From assembly GCF_030698175.1 (NCBI RefSeq), contig NZ_JAUYNT010000029.1:124001-188000 (forward strand): a DNA stretch of 64,000 nucleotides, in the 5' to 3' direction. Shown in pieces: positions 17,440-26,129 of this stretch; within the stretch, counting starts at the first letter, position 1, and every line of letters starts with the position of its first letter. Both the position numbers and the translations under genes were made by a program. This DNA is from Pseudomonas sp. GTDB taxonomy: Bacteria > Pseudomonadota > Gammaproteobacteria > Pseudomonadales > Pseudomonadaceae. The notes below the pieces were generated by a model, which did not search any database, had not been told where the DNA came from, and saw nothing but the letters and a program-made list of their open reading frames with translations.

Positions 17440-18462
17440 TTAAAAGTCGGCACTGGAGATAAAGTCGACATCCGTTTTCGCCTCAGCATGCATCAACAAC
17501 TCGATCACCTGCGCCAGGGTGCGCCCCTCAAACAGAATCGCATGCAGGCCGGCCACCAGCGGCATATACACCTGCAGCGCCTCGGCCTTGGCCTTGAGCA
17601 CCTTGAGGGTATTCACGCCTTCGGCAACTTCGCCCAAGCGGGTCACCGCATCCTCCAGGCTCAGACCCTGCCCCAAGGCAAAACCTACCTGATAATTGCG
17701 ACTCTTGGCCGACGAACAGGTGACGATTAAATCACCGACCCCAGCCAAGCCCAGAAAGGTCATGGGGTTAGCCCCCAGCTTGACCGCAAAGCGGGTCATT
17801 TCCGCCAAGGCACGGGTAATCAACATGCTTTTGGTGTTTTCCCCCATGCCCAAGGCCACCGCCATGCCGGCAATAATCGCGTAGACGTTTTTCAAGGCGC
17901 CGCCCAACTCGACACCAAAACGATCCTGGCTGGCGTACACGCGAAACCGCGGCCCGTGCAGCACGTCCTGCACCCGCAAGCACAGCGCCTCATCGTCGCT
18001 GGCAATCACGGTGGCCGTCAGCGCATGTTCGGCCACCTCGCGCGCCAGATTGGGGCCCGACAGCACGCCAATGTGGGCGTCGGGCACCACCTCTTCGATG
18101 ATTTGGCTCATCAGCTTGAAGCTCTGCGCTTCGATGCCCTTGGTCAGACTCACCAGCGACTTACCAGCGAACTGCGCGGCCAAGGGCTGGAGTACCGAAC
18201 GCAGGGCGCTGGAAGGCAGCGCCACAAAAATCAGCTCAGACTGGCTCACGGTGGCAGCCAAGTCGGTCACCGGCTGCACCCCCGGATGAATTTTTATGCC
18301 TTTGAGGTAGCGTGGATTCTCACGTTCCAGGCGCATTGCGGCGGCCTGCTCGGGGTCGCGCATCCACTGCAAAACCTGCTGGCCATTTTCAGCCAGTAGA
18401 TTGGCAATCGCCGTACCAAAACTGCCGCCGCCAAGCACGGCAATGGGTTGCTGTTGAGTCAT
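17440..18462 (-). CDS. gpsA: Glycerol-3-phosphate dehydrogenase [NAD(P)+]
   Basis: A 340-residue enzyme that reduces dihydroxyacetone phosphate to sn-glycerol 3-phosphate for phospholipid synthesis. The Rossmann nucleotide site is AVLGGGSFGTAIANLLAENG at residues 8-27. Family motifs follow: KGIEAQSFKLMSQI, VLSGPNLAREVA, ELGGALKNVYAIIAGMA with the catalytic Lys, and LAGVGDLIVTCSSAKSRNYQVG. Its length is normal for GpsA. The ATG at 18462 is the start; the ribosome site is not strong. It is the first gene of a minus-strand unit with DUF4389 and sixA, and it diverges from the histidine kinase gene across a 297-base gap. Confidence 0.96.
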   Translation of the reverse strand: MTQQQPIAVLGGGSFGTAIANLLAENGQQVLQWMRDPEQAAAMRLERENPRYLKGIKIHPGVQPVTDLAATVSQSELIFVALPSSALRSVLQPLAAQFAGKSLVSLTKGIEAQSFKLMSQIIEEVVPDAHIGVLSGPNLAREVAEHALTATVIASDDEALCLRVQDVLHGPRFRVYASQDRFGVELGGALKNVYAIIAGMAVALGMGENTKSMLITRALAEMTRFAVKLGANPMTFLGLAGVGDLIVTCSSAKSRNYQVGFALGQGLSLEDAVTRLGEVAEGVNTLKVLKAKAEALQVYMPLVAGLHAILFEGRTLAQVIELLMHAEAKTDVDFISSADF

Positions 18463-18759
18463 AACTGATCCATGTAAAAGCCATTTACCTGGCCGTAGTG
18501 GGCATTATAAGGGGCTACACCTGACCGACCAGTGCTCGCACTGCAAAGTTTGCCCGCAGAGCTGCGCGCTTTGCACCTGTGGGCGGCTGGCAAAAGCCCT
18601 CGGCTCAGTTACCATGCTTGCACAGTAACCGCGAACAAGGTCGTTCCGTGTATTTAATCCGTATTCAATACCATCCAGCCCTTTTCGGTGCTCCCCATGC
18701 CGCGGCTGGCGATAACTGCCCCCACGCCACTAGCCGTTGTATCGCGCAGGGATGCTCGA

Positions 18760-20664
18760 ATGAAACTTAACTTCAGCTGGGATATTCACGCCCGCACCCA
18801 ATTGATCAGCTTGGTTCCGGCGCTGCTGCTAACGCTGCTGCTCACCGGTTTTTTCACCTTCACCCGCCTGCACGATTTACGTGATGAAACCACCAATACC
18901 GGTCAGCTGATTGCCAATCAACTCGCGGTCGCAACTGAGTACGGCGTTATCGCCGAGAATCCACAGCTGTTAAAAAACCTCCTGCAAGCCACCCTGGCCA
19001 CGCCGCAGATTCGTTTTTTAGAAGTGCGTGATCCGCAAGAAAAAATCCTCGTGTACGCCGAGCAAGACGGCAACGCCATCCAGGACAGCAGTCAAATTGA
19101 ACTGTTCAATGCCGCCATTCACAGCCAAGGCCCGCAGCAAAACAGTGCACTTAACCCAAAGCGCAGCGATAGCAACTACCTGGGTCGGGTCGTGATTGGC
19201 ATGTCCAATGACGCCTTCAATAATCGTCAACAATTAATCCTGTTTAAAGCATCGCTACTGGCGATGAGCGCCCTGCTGCTGACTTTTTTATTAGCCCGGC
19301 GCCTGGCCCGGCGCCTGTCGCAACCGATCAGCTCAATGGCGCAGGCGGTTAAGGCCATTGAGGCGGGTAATTTCCATGCCGTGCTGCCCGAGGATGACAA
19401 CGCCGAACTTGGCGACCTCGCCCGGCATATCAACAGCCTGGCCAAGGGCCTTGAGCAAGCCAACCAAGAGCAACAACAGGCCATCGATTTGCTAGTCAAT
19501 ACCCGCGAAGAGTCCGAGCAAGCCAACCGGGCCAAATCGGACTTTCTGGCCATGATGAGCCACGAACTGCGCACCCCCATGAATGGCGTGCTGGGCATGC
19601 TGCAATTGCTGGAGACCACCGAGATGACGCGCGAGCAAGCCGAGTATTCGGCGCTGGCGACCGAGTCCACCGAGCATTTGCTTAAAGTTATTAATGACAT
19701 TCTGGATTTCTCGCGCATCGAGCGCGACGCGGTCGAATTGGAAAGTATTCCTTTTAACGTGTTGGAGTTGATCCAAAGCTCAGTTCAGGTGTTCCAGCAC
19801 AGCGCCCAGCAGCGCGGCTTGCAACTGCTGCAGCAAACCCAAGCAGGGCTTGAACAGATTGAAGTACAAGGCGATCCGACGCGAATTCGACAGATTCTGG
19901 TCAACTTGCTCGGCAATGCCCTCAAGTTTACCGAAGAAGGCAGCATCAGCCTCAATATCCAGTGGCAACCGCTGGATAACCATGTGCTCTGGCTAACCTG
20001 CACGGTGAAAGACACCGGCATTGGCATTTCCGCCGAGCGACTCGAGCATATGTTTGATGCCTTTCAGCAGGCCGACACCTCGATCTCACGGCGCTACGGT
20101 GGCACCGGCCTGGGCTTGCCGATTGCCCGCACCTTGGCCGAACGCATGGGCGGCTCCTTACGCGCCGAAAGCGTGGAAGAACAAGGTTCATTATTTACCC
20201 TGGAAATCCCTTTGGCGTTTTCTCAGCAAACGCAAAAGCCCGTTGTTGAGGCGCCGTTGATCAGCAACGCAAATGGCCATTTGGTGCTGCTGGTCGAAGA
20301 CAACCCAGTCAACCAGACCGTGATTGAAGCCATGCTGCGTAGCCTCGGTTATCAAGTCTGCTTGGTCGGCGATGGCGCGCAGGCGGTGCACAAGGCTGCC
20401 AACTTTGCGTACTCGGCCATCTTGATGGACTGCCGCCTGCCGATAATGGATGGCTACGAAGCCACGCGGCAGATCCGCCTACTGCCCAACCAGGTGCAAA
20501 CGCCGATCATCGCGTTGACCGCCAACGCCCTGCAGGGCGATCGTGAGGCTTGCTTGGCGGCAGGCATGAATGATTATCTGGCTAAACCCTTTAAACGCGT
20601 CGATCTGCAGCGAATACTGCAACGCTGGCTGGCCAACGCCGCTTCAACACCCGAGCAAGAATGA
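18760..20664 (+). CDS. Hybrid sensor histidine kinase (PA1611-like), no Hpt domain
   Basis: A 634-residue inner-membrane kinase. Two membrane helices (residues about 17-35 and 160-180) flank a periplasmic domain. A HAMP domain follows (PISSMAQAVKAIEAGNF), then HisKA with the phospho-accepting His268 in MMSHELRTPMNGVLG, then a HATPase with N box NLLGNALKFT, G1 KDTGIGIS and G2 GGTGLGLPIA. The C-terminal receiver has VLLVEDN, Asp557 in LMDCRLP and the late Lys in LAKPFK. No Hpt domain is present, so phosphotransfer to a separate Hpt protein is expected. In P. aeruginosa the gene in this position is PA1611, reported to bind RetS and to feed HptB. I chose ATG 18760, not the GTG at 18688, because the signal-anchor begins there. 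Confidence 0.93.
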   Translation: MKLNFSWDIHARTQLISLVPALLLTLLLTGFFTFTRLHDLRDETTNTGQLIANQLAVATEYGVIAENPQLLKNLLQATLATPQIRFLEVRDPQEKILVYAEQDGNAIQDSSQIELFNAAIHSQGPQQNSALNPKRSDSNYLGRVVIGMSNDAFNNRQQLILFKASLLAMSALLLTFLLARRLARRLSQPISSMAQAVKAIEAGNFHAVLPEDDNAELGDLARHINSLAKGLEQANQEQQQAIDLLVNTREESEQANRAKSDFLAMMSHELRTPMNGVLGMLQLLETTEMTREQAEYSALATESTEHLLKVINDILDFSRIERDAVELESIPFNVLELIQSSVQVFQHSAQQRGLQLLQQTQAGLEQIEVQGDPTRIRQILVNLLGNALKFTEEGSISLNIQWQPLDNHVLWLTCTVKDTGIGISAERLEHMFDAFQQADTSISRRYGGTGLGLPIARTLAERMGGSLRAESVEEQGSLFTLEIPLAFSQQTQKPVVEAPLISNANGHLVLLVEDNPVNQTVIEAMLRSLGYQVCLVGDGAQAVHKAANFAYSAILMDCRLPIMDGYEATRQIRLLPNQVQTPIIALTANALQGDREACLAAGMNDYLAKPFKRVDLQRILQRWLANAASTPEQE

Positions 20665-20870
20665 TAAAGTGACAAGGAGTTGTCCCAGGCCGGTGTTTTG
20701 CTCTGCGCCCCGGTACAAAATGCAGCGTTTTGAGCGCACAACTGTTCGCGCACTGTGACTTTCATCCTATCGCAACAGTCTACGACTAGCCTGCCAGCAC
20801 AAGCCTTGTGCAATTGGCTGGCAACTACAATTTTTCAAGCCCTGGTGCACAGGGATTTCCAGGAGCTCGC

Positions 20871-21386
20871 ATGACCAAAGCAAACGCCTTCACTCGGGAA
20901 GACCTACTGCGCTGCAGCCGCGGCGAGTTGTTCGGCCCAGGTAACGCACAACTGCCCGCCCCCAATATGCTGATGGTTGATCGCATTGTTCATATCAGCG
21001 AAACCGGCGGTAAGTACGGCAAAGGCGAGTTGGTTGCCGAGCTGGATATCAATCCAGACCTGTGGTTTTTTGCCTGCCACTTTGAAGGCGACCCGGTTAT
21101 GCCAGGCTGCTTAGGCTTGGATGCCATGTGGCAGCTGGTGGGCTTTCACCTCGGCTGGCAAGGTTGCCCAGGACGCGGTCGCGCACTAGGTTCAGGCGAA
21201 GTAAAATTCTTTGGCCAAGTACTGCCAACCGCCAAGAAAGTCACCTACAACATCCACATTAAACGCACCATCAACCGCTCTCTGGTCTTGGCTATTGCCG
21301 ATGGCACCGTGAGCGTTGATGGCCGCGAAATTTACAGTGCCGAAGGCTTACGCGTTGGCCTGTTTACCTCTACTGACAGCTTTTAA
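20871..21386 (+). CDS. fabA: 3-hydroxydecanoyl-ACP dehydratase/isomerase FabA
   Basis: A 171-residue enzyme, the exact usual length. It dehydrates 3-hydroxydecanoyl-ACP and isomerises the product to the cis-3 form, the branch point to unsaturated fatty acids. The catalytic His70 (FFACHFEGDPVMPG) and Asp84 (GLDAMWQ) are in place. The ATG at 20871 has CAGGAG 6 bases upstream, and an in-frame upstream start at 20808 is not needed. fabB follows after 11 bases, so the pair forms an operon. I see no clear fatty-acid regulator operator in the 206-base gap upstream, though it contains short inverted repeats. Confidence 0.98.
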   Translation: MTKANAFTREDLLRCSRGELFGPGNAQLPAPNMLMVDRIVHISETGGKYGKGELVAELDINPDLWFFACHFEGDPVMPGCLGLDAMWQLVGFHLGWQGCPGRGRALGSGEVKFFGQVLPTAKKVTYNIHIKRTINRSLVLAIADGTVSVDGREIYSAEGLRVGLFTSTDSF

Positions 21387-21397
21387 AGGACAACCGC

Positions 21398-22615
21398 ATG
21401 CGTCGCGTCGTGATCACCGGGCTGGGCATTGTTTCGTGCCTGGGCACCGATAAAGACACCGTTTCCGCCAGCCTGCGTGCCGGCCGTTCGGGCATTAGCT
21501 TCAACCCGGCCTATGCCGAGATGGGCCTGCGCAGCCAAGTTTCCGGCTCGGTCAAACTTGATCTAGAAGCACTGATTGACCGCAAGGTTTATCGCTTTAT
21601 GGGCGACGCAGCAGCCTTCGCCTATTTGGCGATGGAGCAAGCGGTCAAGGATGCCGGCCTGACGGCTGAAGAAGTGTCCAATCCGCGTATCGGCCTGGTC
21701 GCCGGCTCCGGTGGTGCTTCGACGGTCAACCAGATGGAAGCCCTGGATATCCTGCGCGAAAAAGGCGTTAAGCGCGTTGGCCCGTACCGCGTGCCGCGCA
21801 CCATGAGCAGCACCGTCTCGGCCTGCCTGGCGACGCCGTTCAAGATCAAAGGCGTCAACTATTCGATCTCCTCGGCCTGCGCTACCAGTGCTCACTGCAT
21901 CGGTCACGCCATGGAGCTGATCCAGCTCGGCAAGCAAGACATAGTGTTTGCCGGCGGCGGTGAAGAAGAGCATTGGAGCCAAAGCTTCTTGTTTGACGCC
22001 ATGGGCGCCCTGTCGAGCAAGTACAACGACACCCCAGAAACGGCCTCACGCGCTTATGACGCCACCCGCGACGGTTTTGTCATCGCTGGCGGCGGCGGCA
22101 TGGTAGTGGTTGAAGAGCTGGAACACGCCCTGAAACGCGGCGCAAAAATCTACGCCGAAATCATCGGCTATGGCGCCACCTCCGATGGCTACGACATGGT
22201 CGCGCCGAGCGGCGAAGGCGCGGTGCGCTGCATGCAGCAAGCACTGGCCACCGTCAACGAGCCGGTCGACTACCTCAACACCCACGGCACCTCGACGCCG
22301 GTTGGCGATTTGGCCGAGAGCCGTGGCGTGCGCGAAGTGTTTGGCGACAAGGCGCCACTGATCAGCTCGACCAAGAGCCTCTCGGGCCACTCCTTGGGCG
22401 CCGCCGGCGTCCACGAAGCGATCTACTGCATGCTGATGATGGAAGGCAACTTCCTCGCCGCCTCAGCCAACATCGAAACCCTCGACCCTGAGGTTGCCGA
22501 CTTGCCAATCCTGCGTGAAACCCGCGAAAACTTTAGCGCCAACATAGTAATGAGCAACAGCTTCGGCTTTGGCGGCACCAACGCCTCCCTGGTGCTGAAG
22601 CGCTGGCAGGCATAA
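21398..22615 (+). CDS. fabB: 3-ketoacyl-ACP synthase I FabB
   Basis: A 405-residue condensing enzyme that elongates the cis-unsaturated acyl-ACP made by FabA. The active-site Cys161 lies in SISSACATSAHC, and the two histidines are His296 in LNTHGTSTPVGD and His331 in SLSGHSLGAAG, giving the complete Cys-His-His set. The C-terminus has the usual NSFGFGGTNASLVLKR. The ATG at 21398 follows AAAGGA. It is the last gene of the fabAB operon and is followed by a clear intrinsic terminator at 22652-22688. Confidence 0.98.
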   Translation: MRRVVITGLGIVSCLGTDKDTVSASLRAGRSGISFNPAYAEMGLRSQVSGSVKLDLEALIDRKVYRFMGDAAAFAYLAMEQAVKDAGLTAEEVSNPRIGLVAGSGGASTVNQMEALDILREKGVKRVGPYRVPRTMSSTVSACLATPFKIKGVNYSISSACATSAHCIGHAMELIQLGKQDIVFAGGGEEEHWSQSFLFDAMGALSSKYNDTPETASRAYDATRDGFVIAGGGGMVVVEELEHALKRGAKIYAEIIGYGATSDGYDMVAPSGEGAVRCMQQALATVNEPVDYLNTHGTSTPVGDLAESRGVREVFGDKAPLISSTKSLSGHSLGAAGVHEAIYCMLMMEGNFLAASANIETLDPEVADLPILRETRENFSANIVMSNSFGFGGTNASLVLKRWQA

Positions 22616-22651
22616 CGCTGCGGCATAAACACCAGGCCGCGCAAGTGATGT

Positions 22652-22688
22652 AAAAAAATGCCCGCATCTCAGGATACGGGCATTTTTT
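22652..22688 (+). terminator. Intrinsic terminator of fabAB
   Basis: Stem arms aaaaaatgcccg and cgggcatttttt (about 22653-22664 and 22677-22688) with a 12-base loop. The stem ends in a T run, as expected for a plus-strand intrinsic terminator. The A run on the 5' arm makes it able to work from the opposite side as well. Confidence 0.9.
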
Positions 22689-22803
22689 ATGAGCTGAACC
22701 CGAGAATGAAATCAGACTGCTTTCGTGCAAATCACCAAGGACAGCAGGGCTTCCACTAGCTATAGAGCGTCAACTCGCCCCACTACCCGCCCCCTCTTTC
22801 AAA

Positions 22804-22852
22804 CGCCCAAAAGCAAACGCCCCGAACGGGTCGGGGCGTTTGCTTTTGGGCG
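22804..22852. terminator. Symmetric bidirectional terminator between fabB and icd
   Basis: A perfect 22-base inverted repeat: arms 22804-22825 and 22831-22852 around the 5-base loop acggg. The inner GC part (cgccccga/tcggggcg) is followed on each strand by tttgctttt, which is the A-rich part of the opposite arm. The same sequence can therefore end transcription from icd on the minus strand and read-through from fabB on the plus strand. Confidence 0.88.
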
Positions 22853-22893
22853 CAGGCTGAGCATTCACACAGCCTACGAACAACTTTTTACCA

Positions 22894-24150
22894 TTACATG
22901 TGCGCGATAGTCGCATCACCAAACTGCGAGCAAGACATCAGCTTGGCGCCTTCCATCAAGCGTTCGAAGTCATAAGTCACAGTCTTCGCCGCGATAGCAC
23001 CTTCGGTGCCCTTGATGATCAGGTCGGCCGCTTCCAGCCAGCCCATGTGACGCAGCATCATCTCGGCCGAGAGGATCAGCGAACCCGGGTTAACCTTGTC
23101 CAGACCCGCGTACTTAGGTGCAGTGCCGTGGGTCGCTTCGAACATGGCGATGGTGTCCGACAGGTTCGCGCCAGGCGCGATGCCGATACCACCAACTTCT
23201 GCCGCCAGGGCATCAGACAGGTAGTCGCCATTCAGGTTGAGGGTCGCGATCACATCGTACTCGGATGGACGCAGCAGAATTTGCTGCAGCATCGCATCGG
23301 CGATCACGTCTTTAACCACGATGTTTTTGCCGGTTTTCGGGTTCTTGAATTGCATCCAAGGACCGCCATCCAGTAACTCGGCGCCAAACTCGGTAGTGGC
23401 CACTTCATAGGCCCACTCTTTGAAGGCACCTTCGGTGAACTTCATGATGTTGCCTTTGTGTACGATGGTCATCGAGCTGCGATCATTGTCCACGGCGTAC
23501 TGCAGCGCCTTGCGAACCAGACGCTTGGTGCCGGCTTCCGACACTGGCTTGATGCCGATACCGCACATATCGGTAAAGCGGATCTTCTTCACGCCCATTT
23601 CTTCGGTGAGGAACTTGATCACTTTGATCGCCTCAGCGGAGCCGGCTTTCCACTCAACGCCGGCATAAATGTCTTCCGAGTTTTCGCGGAAAATAATCAT
23701 GTCGACATCTTGCGGCTTCTTCACCGGGCTTGGTACGCCGGTGAACCAACGTACTGGGCGCTGGCAAACATAGAGATCAAGCTCTTGACGCATGGCGACG
23801 TTCAGCGAACGAATACCACCGCCCACTGGAGTGGTCAGCGGACCCTTGATAGAGACCACATAATCACGTACGGCTTCGAGGGTTTCTTTCGGCAACCAGG
23901 TATCTTGATCGTAAACCTGAGTGGCTTTTTCGCCGGCGTAGACTTCCATCCAGGCAATCTTGCGCTCGCCGCCATAGGCCTTAGCAACCGCAGCATCGAC
24001 GACTTTGATCATCACCGGGCTGATATCAATACCAATGCCATCACCCTCGATAAAAGGAATGATTGGGTTGTTGGGTACATTGATTGAAAAGTCGGCATTT
24101 ACGGTGATTTTGTCGCCGCCTGCTGGCACCTGGATCTTTTGGTATCCCAT
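22894..24150 (-). CDS. icd: NADP-dependent isocitrate dehydrogenase
   Basis: A 418-residue dimeric isocitrate dehydrogenase that converts isocitrate to 2-oxoglutarate in the TCA cycle. The substrate site includes Ser115 in GGGIRSLNVAMRQELD. In E. coli the matching serine is the one phosphorylated by AceK to divert isocitrate to the glyoxylate shunt. Other signature parts are NSEDIYAGVEW, KGNIMKFTEGAFKEW and GDYLSDALAAEVGGIG-type cofactor segments. The ATG at 24150 has AAGGAG upstream. The monomeric idh gene that I recall beside icd in P. aeruginosa is absent here. Two TGTAGT-type palindromes lie upstream, described separately. Confidence 0.97.
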   Translation of the reverse strand: MGYQKIQVPAGGDKITVNADFSINVPNNPIIPFIEGDGIGIDISPVMIKVVDAAVAKAYGGERKIAWMEVYAGEKATQVYDQDTWLPKETLEAVRDYVVSIKGPLTTPVGGGIRSLNVAMRQELDLYVCQRPVRWFTGVPSPVKKPQDVDMIIFRENSEDIYAGVEWKAGSAEAIKVIKFLTEEMGVKKIRFTDMCGIGIKPVSEAGTKRLVRKALQYAVDNDRSSMTIVHKGNIMKFTEGAFKEWAYEVATTEFGAELLDGGPWMQFKNPKTGKNIVVKDVIADAMLQQILLRPSEYDVIATLNLNGDYLSDALAAEVGGIGIAPGANLSDTIAMFEATHGTAPKYAGLDKVNPGSLILSAEMMLRHMGWLEAADLIIKGTEGAIAAKTVTYDFERLMEGAKLMSCSQFGDATIAHM

Positions 24151-24239
24151 GCTGGACTCCTTGGTTTTCGTGGTCTAAAAACTGTCGCGCGGATGGCACG
24201 ACAGATTGCTATTTATGCTTTTTGGTAAGCAAACATTCT

Positions 24240-24254
24240 TGTAGTTTTTCTACA
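24240..24254. promoter_or_regulatory. RccR-like 15-base palindrome upstream of icd
   Basis: The site is TGTAGT-N3-TCTACA, about 90 bases upstream of the icd start. RccR of Pseudomonas is reported to bind pseudo-palindromes with variable linkers, 15 bases at aceE and 28 bases at aceA. The match of this half-site to RccR is from memory; HexR-family paralogues are an alternative. Confidence 0.5.
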
Positions 24255-24332
24255 GAAAGTCACGCATTTTCCTTCAATCAGCCATCTTCTTACAGGATTG
24301 CGACAGCCTAAAGTAGGCCATCAGCAGCCCTT

Positions 24333-24358
24333 TGTAGTCAAACTACGGCATCACTACA
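24333..24358. promoter_or_regulatory. RccR-like composite palindrome upstream of icd
   Basis: TGTAGT at 24333-24338 pairs with ACTACG after 3 bases (a 15-base site) and also with ACTACA at 24353-24358 after 14 bases (a 26-base site). Three half-sites thus form a short and a long palindrome in one place. The site is about 180 bases upstream of icd and 130 bases upstream of nudJ. Confidence 0.5.
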
Positions 24359-24484
24359 AACTGCGACAGATTGCCCCTTACCGGTTAAACCTTAGGTCGC
24401 TTCAGCGCTCGCCGAGCTTTTGAGCTTAGACTCGCTCAGCCCAAATGCGCAGGCTAATATTGCGCACCGCTTAAGGAGCTGCCC

Positions 24485-24931
24485 ATGCGTTTCACTCCCC
24501 ATGTAACTGTAGCCACCATCATCGAAGACCAAGGTCGCTTTTTGCTGGTCGAAGAAATGGCCAATGGCCGCGCTGTATTAAATCAGCCTGCCGGACATTT
24601 GGAAGCCGACGAAAGTCTCATTCAGGCTGCTATTCGCGAAACGCTCGAAGAAACCGGCTGGGATGTCGAGATTACCGCCCTGACCGGCATTTACCTGTAC
24701 ACCGCGCCGAGCAATGGTGTGACCTATCAGCGCGTGTGCTTTACCGGCAACGCTTTGCGCCATAGCCCAAGCCTGGCGCTGGACGAGGGCATTATCGGCC
24801 CACGCTGGCTGACTCGCGCCGAGCTCGTCGCGCAACCCGAACGCTGGCGCAGTGAGTTGGTTTTGCAGTGCATTGATGACTACCTGAGCGGCGAACGTTT
24901 TTCGCTGAGCCTGATTCGCCCTGCAAGCTGA
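24485..24931 (+). CDS. nudJ: Nudix hydrolase NudJ
   Basis: A 148-residue Nudix enzyme. The Nudix box is complete: GHLEADESLIQAAIRETLEETGW-type, with the REXXEEXG core as RETLEETG. E. coli NudJ hydrolyses thiamine pyrophosphate precursors and nucleoside di- and triphosphates, and its gene also precedes mnmA. The ATG at 24485 has AAGGAG 6 bases upstream. mnmA starts 67 bases downstream on the same strand, and the nudJ-mnmA-hflD-purB order is conserved in gamma-proteobacteria. The exact substrate cannot be read from sequence. Confidence 0.92.
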   Translation: MRFTPHVTVATIIEDQGRFLLVEEMANGRAVLNQPAGHLEADESLIQAAIRETLEETGWDVEITALTGIYLYTAPSNGVTYQRVCFTGNALRHSPSLALDEGIIGPRWLTRAELVAQPERWRSELVLQCIDDYLSGERFSLSLIRPAS

Positions 24932-24998
24932 TCCGCCCAGCAGCGCCTGCGCCTGATAGAATCGGCGCCTTAATCTTGCCGTTGCCGATTGAATACCC

Positions 24999-26129
24999 AT
25001 GCCTGATTCAACTCCAAAGCCGTCTTCACCGCGCGTCATTGTCGGCATGTCCGGCGGTGTCGACTCCTCCGTCTCCGCCCTACTACTGCTTGAGCAAGGC
25101 TACCAAGTGGAAGGCCTGTTTATGAAGAACTGGGAAGAGGACGACGGCAGCGAGTACTGCACGGCCATGGATGACCTGGCCGACGCCCAGGCGGTCTGCG
25201 ATCGCATCGGCATCAAACTGCACACCGCCAACTTTGCCGCCGAGTATTGGGATAACGTCTTCGAGCACTTTCTGGCCGAATACAAAGCCGGGCGCACACC
25301 TAACCCGGACATCCTCTGTAACCGCGAAATCAAGTTCAAAGCCTTTCTGGATTACGCCCTGATGCTCGGCGCCGATCTGATCGCCACCGGCCACTATGTG
25401 CGCCGCCGCGACCTTGACGGCCGCACCGAGCTGCTTAAAGGCCTGGACCCCAACAAAGACCAAAGCTACTTCTTGCATGCAGTGGGTGGCGAGCAGCTGG
25501 CGAAAACCCTGTTCCCGGTTGGCGAGCTGGAAAAACCGGCGGTGCGCGCCATTGCCGAGAAGCACCAGCTGGCGACCGCCAAGAAGAAGGACTCCACCGG
25601 CATCTGCTTTATTGGCGAGCGGCGCTTCAGCGATTTTCTCAAGCAATACCTGCCGGCCCAGCCGGGCGTTATCGAAACCACCGATGGCGAGTCGATTGGT
25701 CAGCATCACGGCCTCATGTACCACACCATCGGCCAGCGCCAGGGCCTGGGCATCGGCGGCCTGAAAGACGCCGGCGATGAGCCCTGGTATGTACTGGGCA
25801 AAGACATGGCGCGCAACGTGTTGCTGGTCGGCCAAGGCAACGAACATCCCATGCTGTTTTCCCAGGCTTTACTAGTCTCGGAGATGTTCTGGGTCAACCC
25901 GTTAGACCTCAGCAGCCCGCGCCAACTCACGGCCAAGGTTCGCTACCGGCAAAGCGATCAAGCCTGCACCCTGGAGCGAACCGGCGACGGTTATCGCGCC
26001 GTCTTCGAGCAACCCCAGCGCGCGGTGACGCCAGGCCAGTCGGTAGTGTTCTATGCCGGAGAAGTCTGTTTGGGCGGCGGCGTGATTGAGTCGGCGCAAG
26101 CCTGGGACTTCAGCCAGGTGCGCCCATGA
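24999..26129 (+). CDS. mnmA: tRNA-specific 2-thiouridylase MnmA
   Basis: A 376-residue enzyme that puts sulfur on U34 of tRNAs for Lys, Glu and Gln, using sulfur relayed through TusE. The ATP pyrophosphatase P-loop is SGGVDSS at residues 18-24. The catalytic cysteines are Cys107 in NPDILCNREIKF and Cys203 in DSTGICFIGER. The tRNA-binding parts follow, including GQHHGLMYHTIGQRQGLGIGG-type sequence. The ATG at 24999 is the natural start. hflD begins inside its stop codon (ATGA overlap). Confidence 0.97.
   Translation: MPDSTPKPSSPRVIVGMSGGVDSSVSALLLLEQGYQVEGLFMKNWEEDDGSEYCTAMDDLADAQAVCDRIGIKLHTANFAAEYWDNVFEHFLAEYKAGRTPNPDILCNREIKFKAFLDYALMLGADLIATGHYVRRRDLDGRTELLKGLDPNKDQSYFLHAVGGEQLAKTLFPVGELEKPAVRAIAEKHQLATAKKKDSTGICFIGERRFSDFLKQYLPAQPGVIETTDGESIGQHHGLMYHTIGQRQGLGIGGLKDAGDEPWYVLGKDMARNVLLVGQGNEHPMLFSQALLVSEMFWVNPLDLSSPRQLTAKVRYRQSDQACTLERTGDGYRAVFEQPQRAVTPGQSVVFYAGEVCLGGGVIESAQAWDFSQVRP

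Larger units (their letters stand above)
24151..24484. other. Divergent icd-nudJ control region
   Basis: The 334-base gap has no convincing gene. It contains two 15-base TGTAGT-type palindromes, at 24240-24254 and 24333-24347, and an extra ACTACA half-site. Another inverted repeat, ctgtcg/cgacag at 24182-24204, lies close to the icd start. The AT-rich stretch 24206-24240 read on the minus strand (cataaatag) could hold the icd -10 region, but I cannot fix the promoter. The nudJ ribosome site AAGGAG is at 24473-24478. Confidence 0.5.

Noticed and set aside
25083..25847. A 254-codon minus-strand frame opposite mnmA
   Set aside because: mnmA is intact with both catalytic cysteines; the opposite frame has no ribosome site or known pattern.
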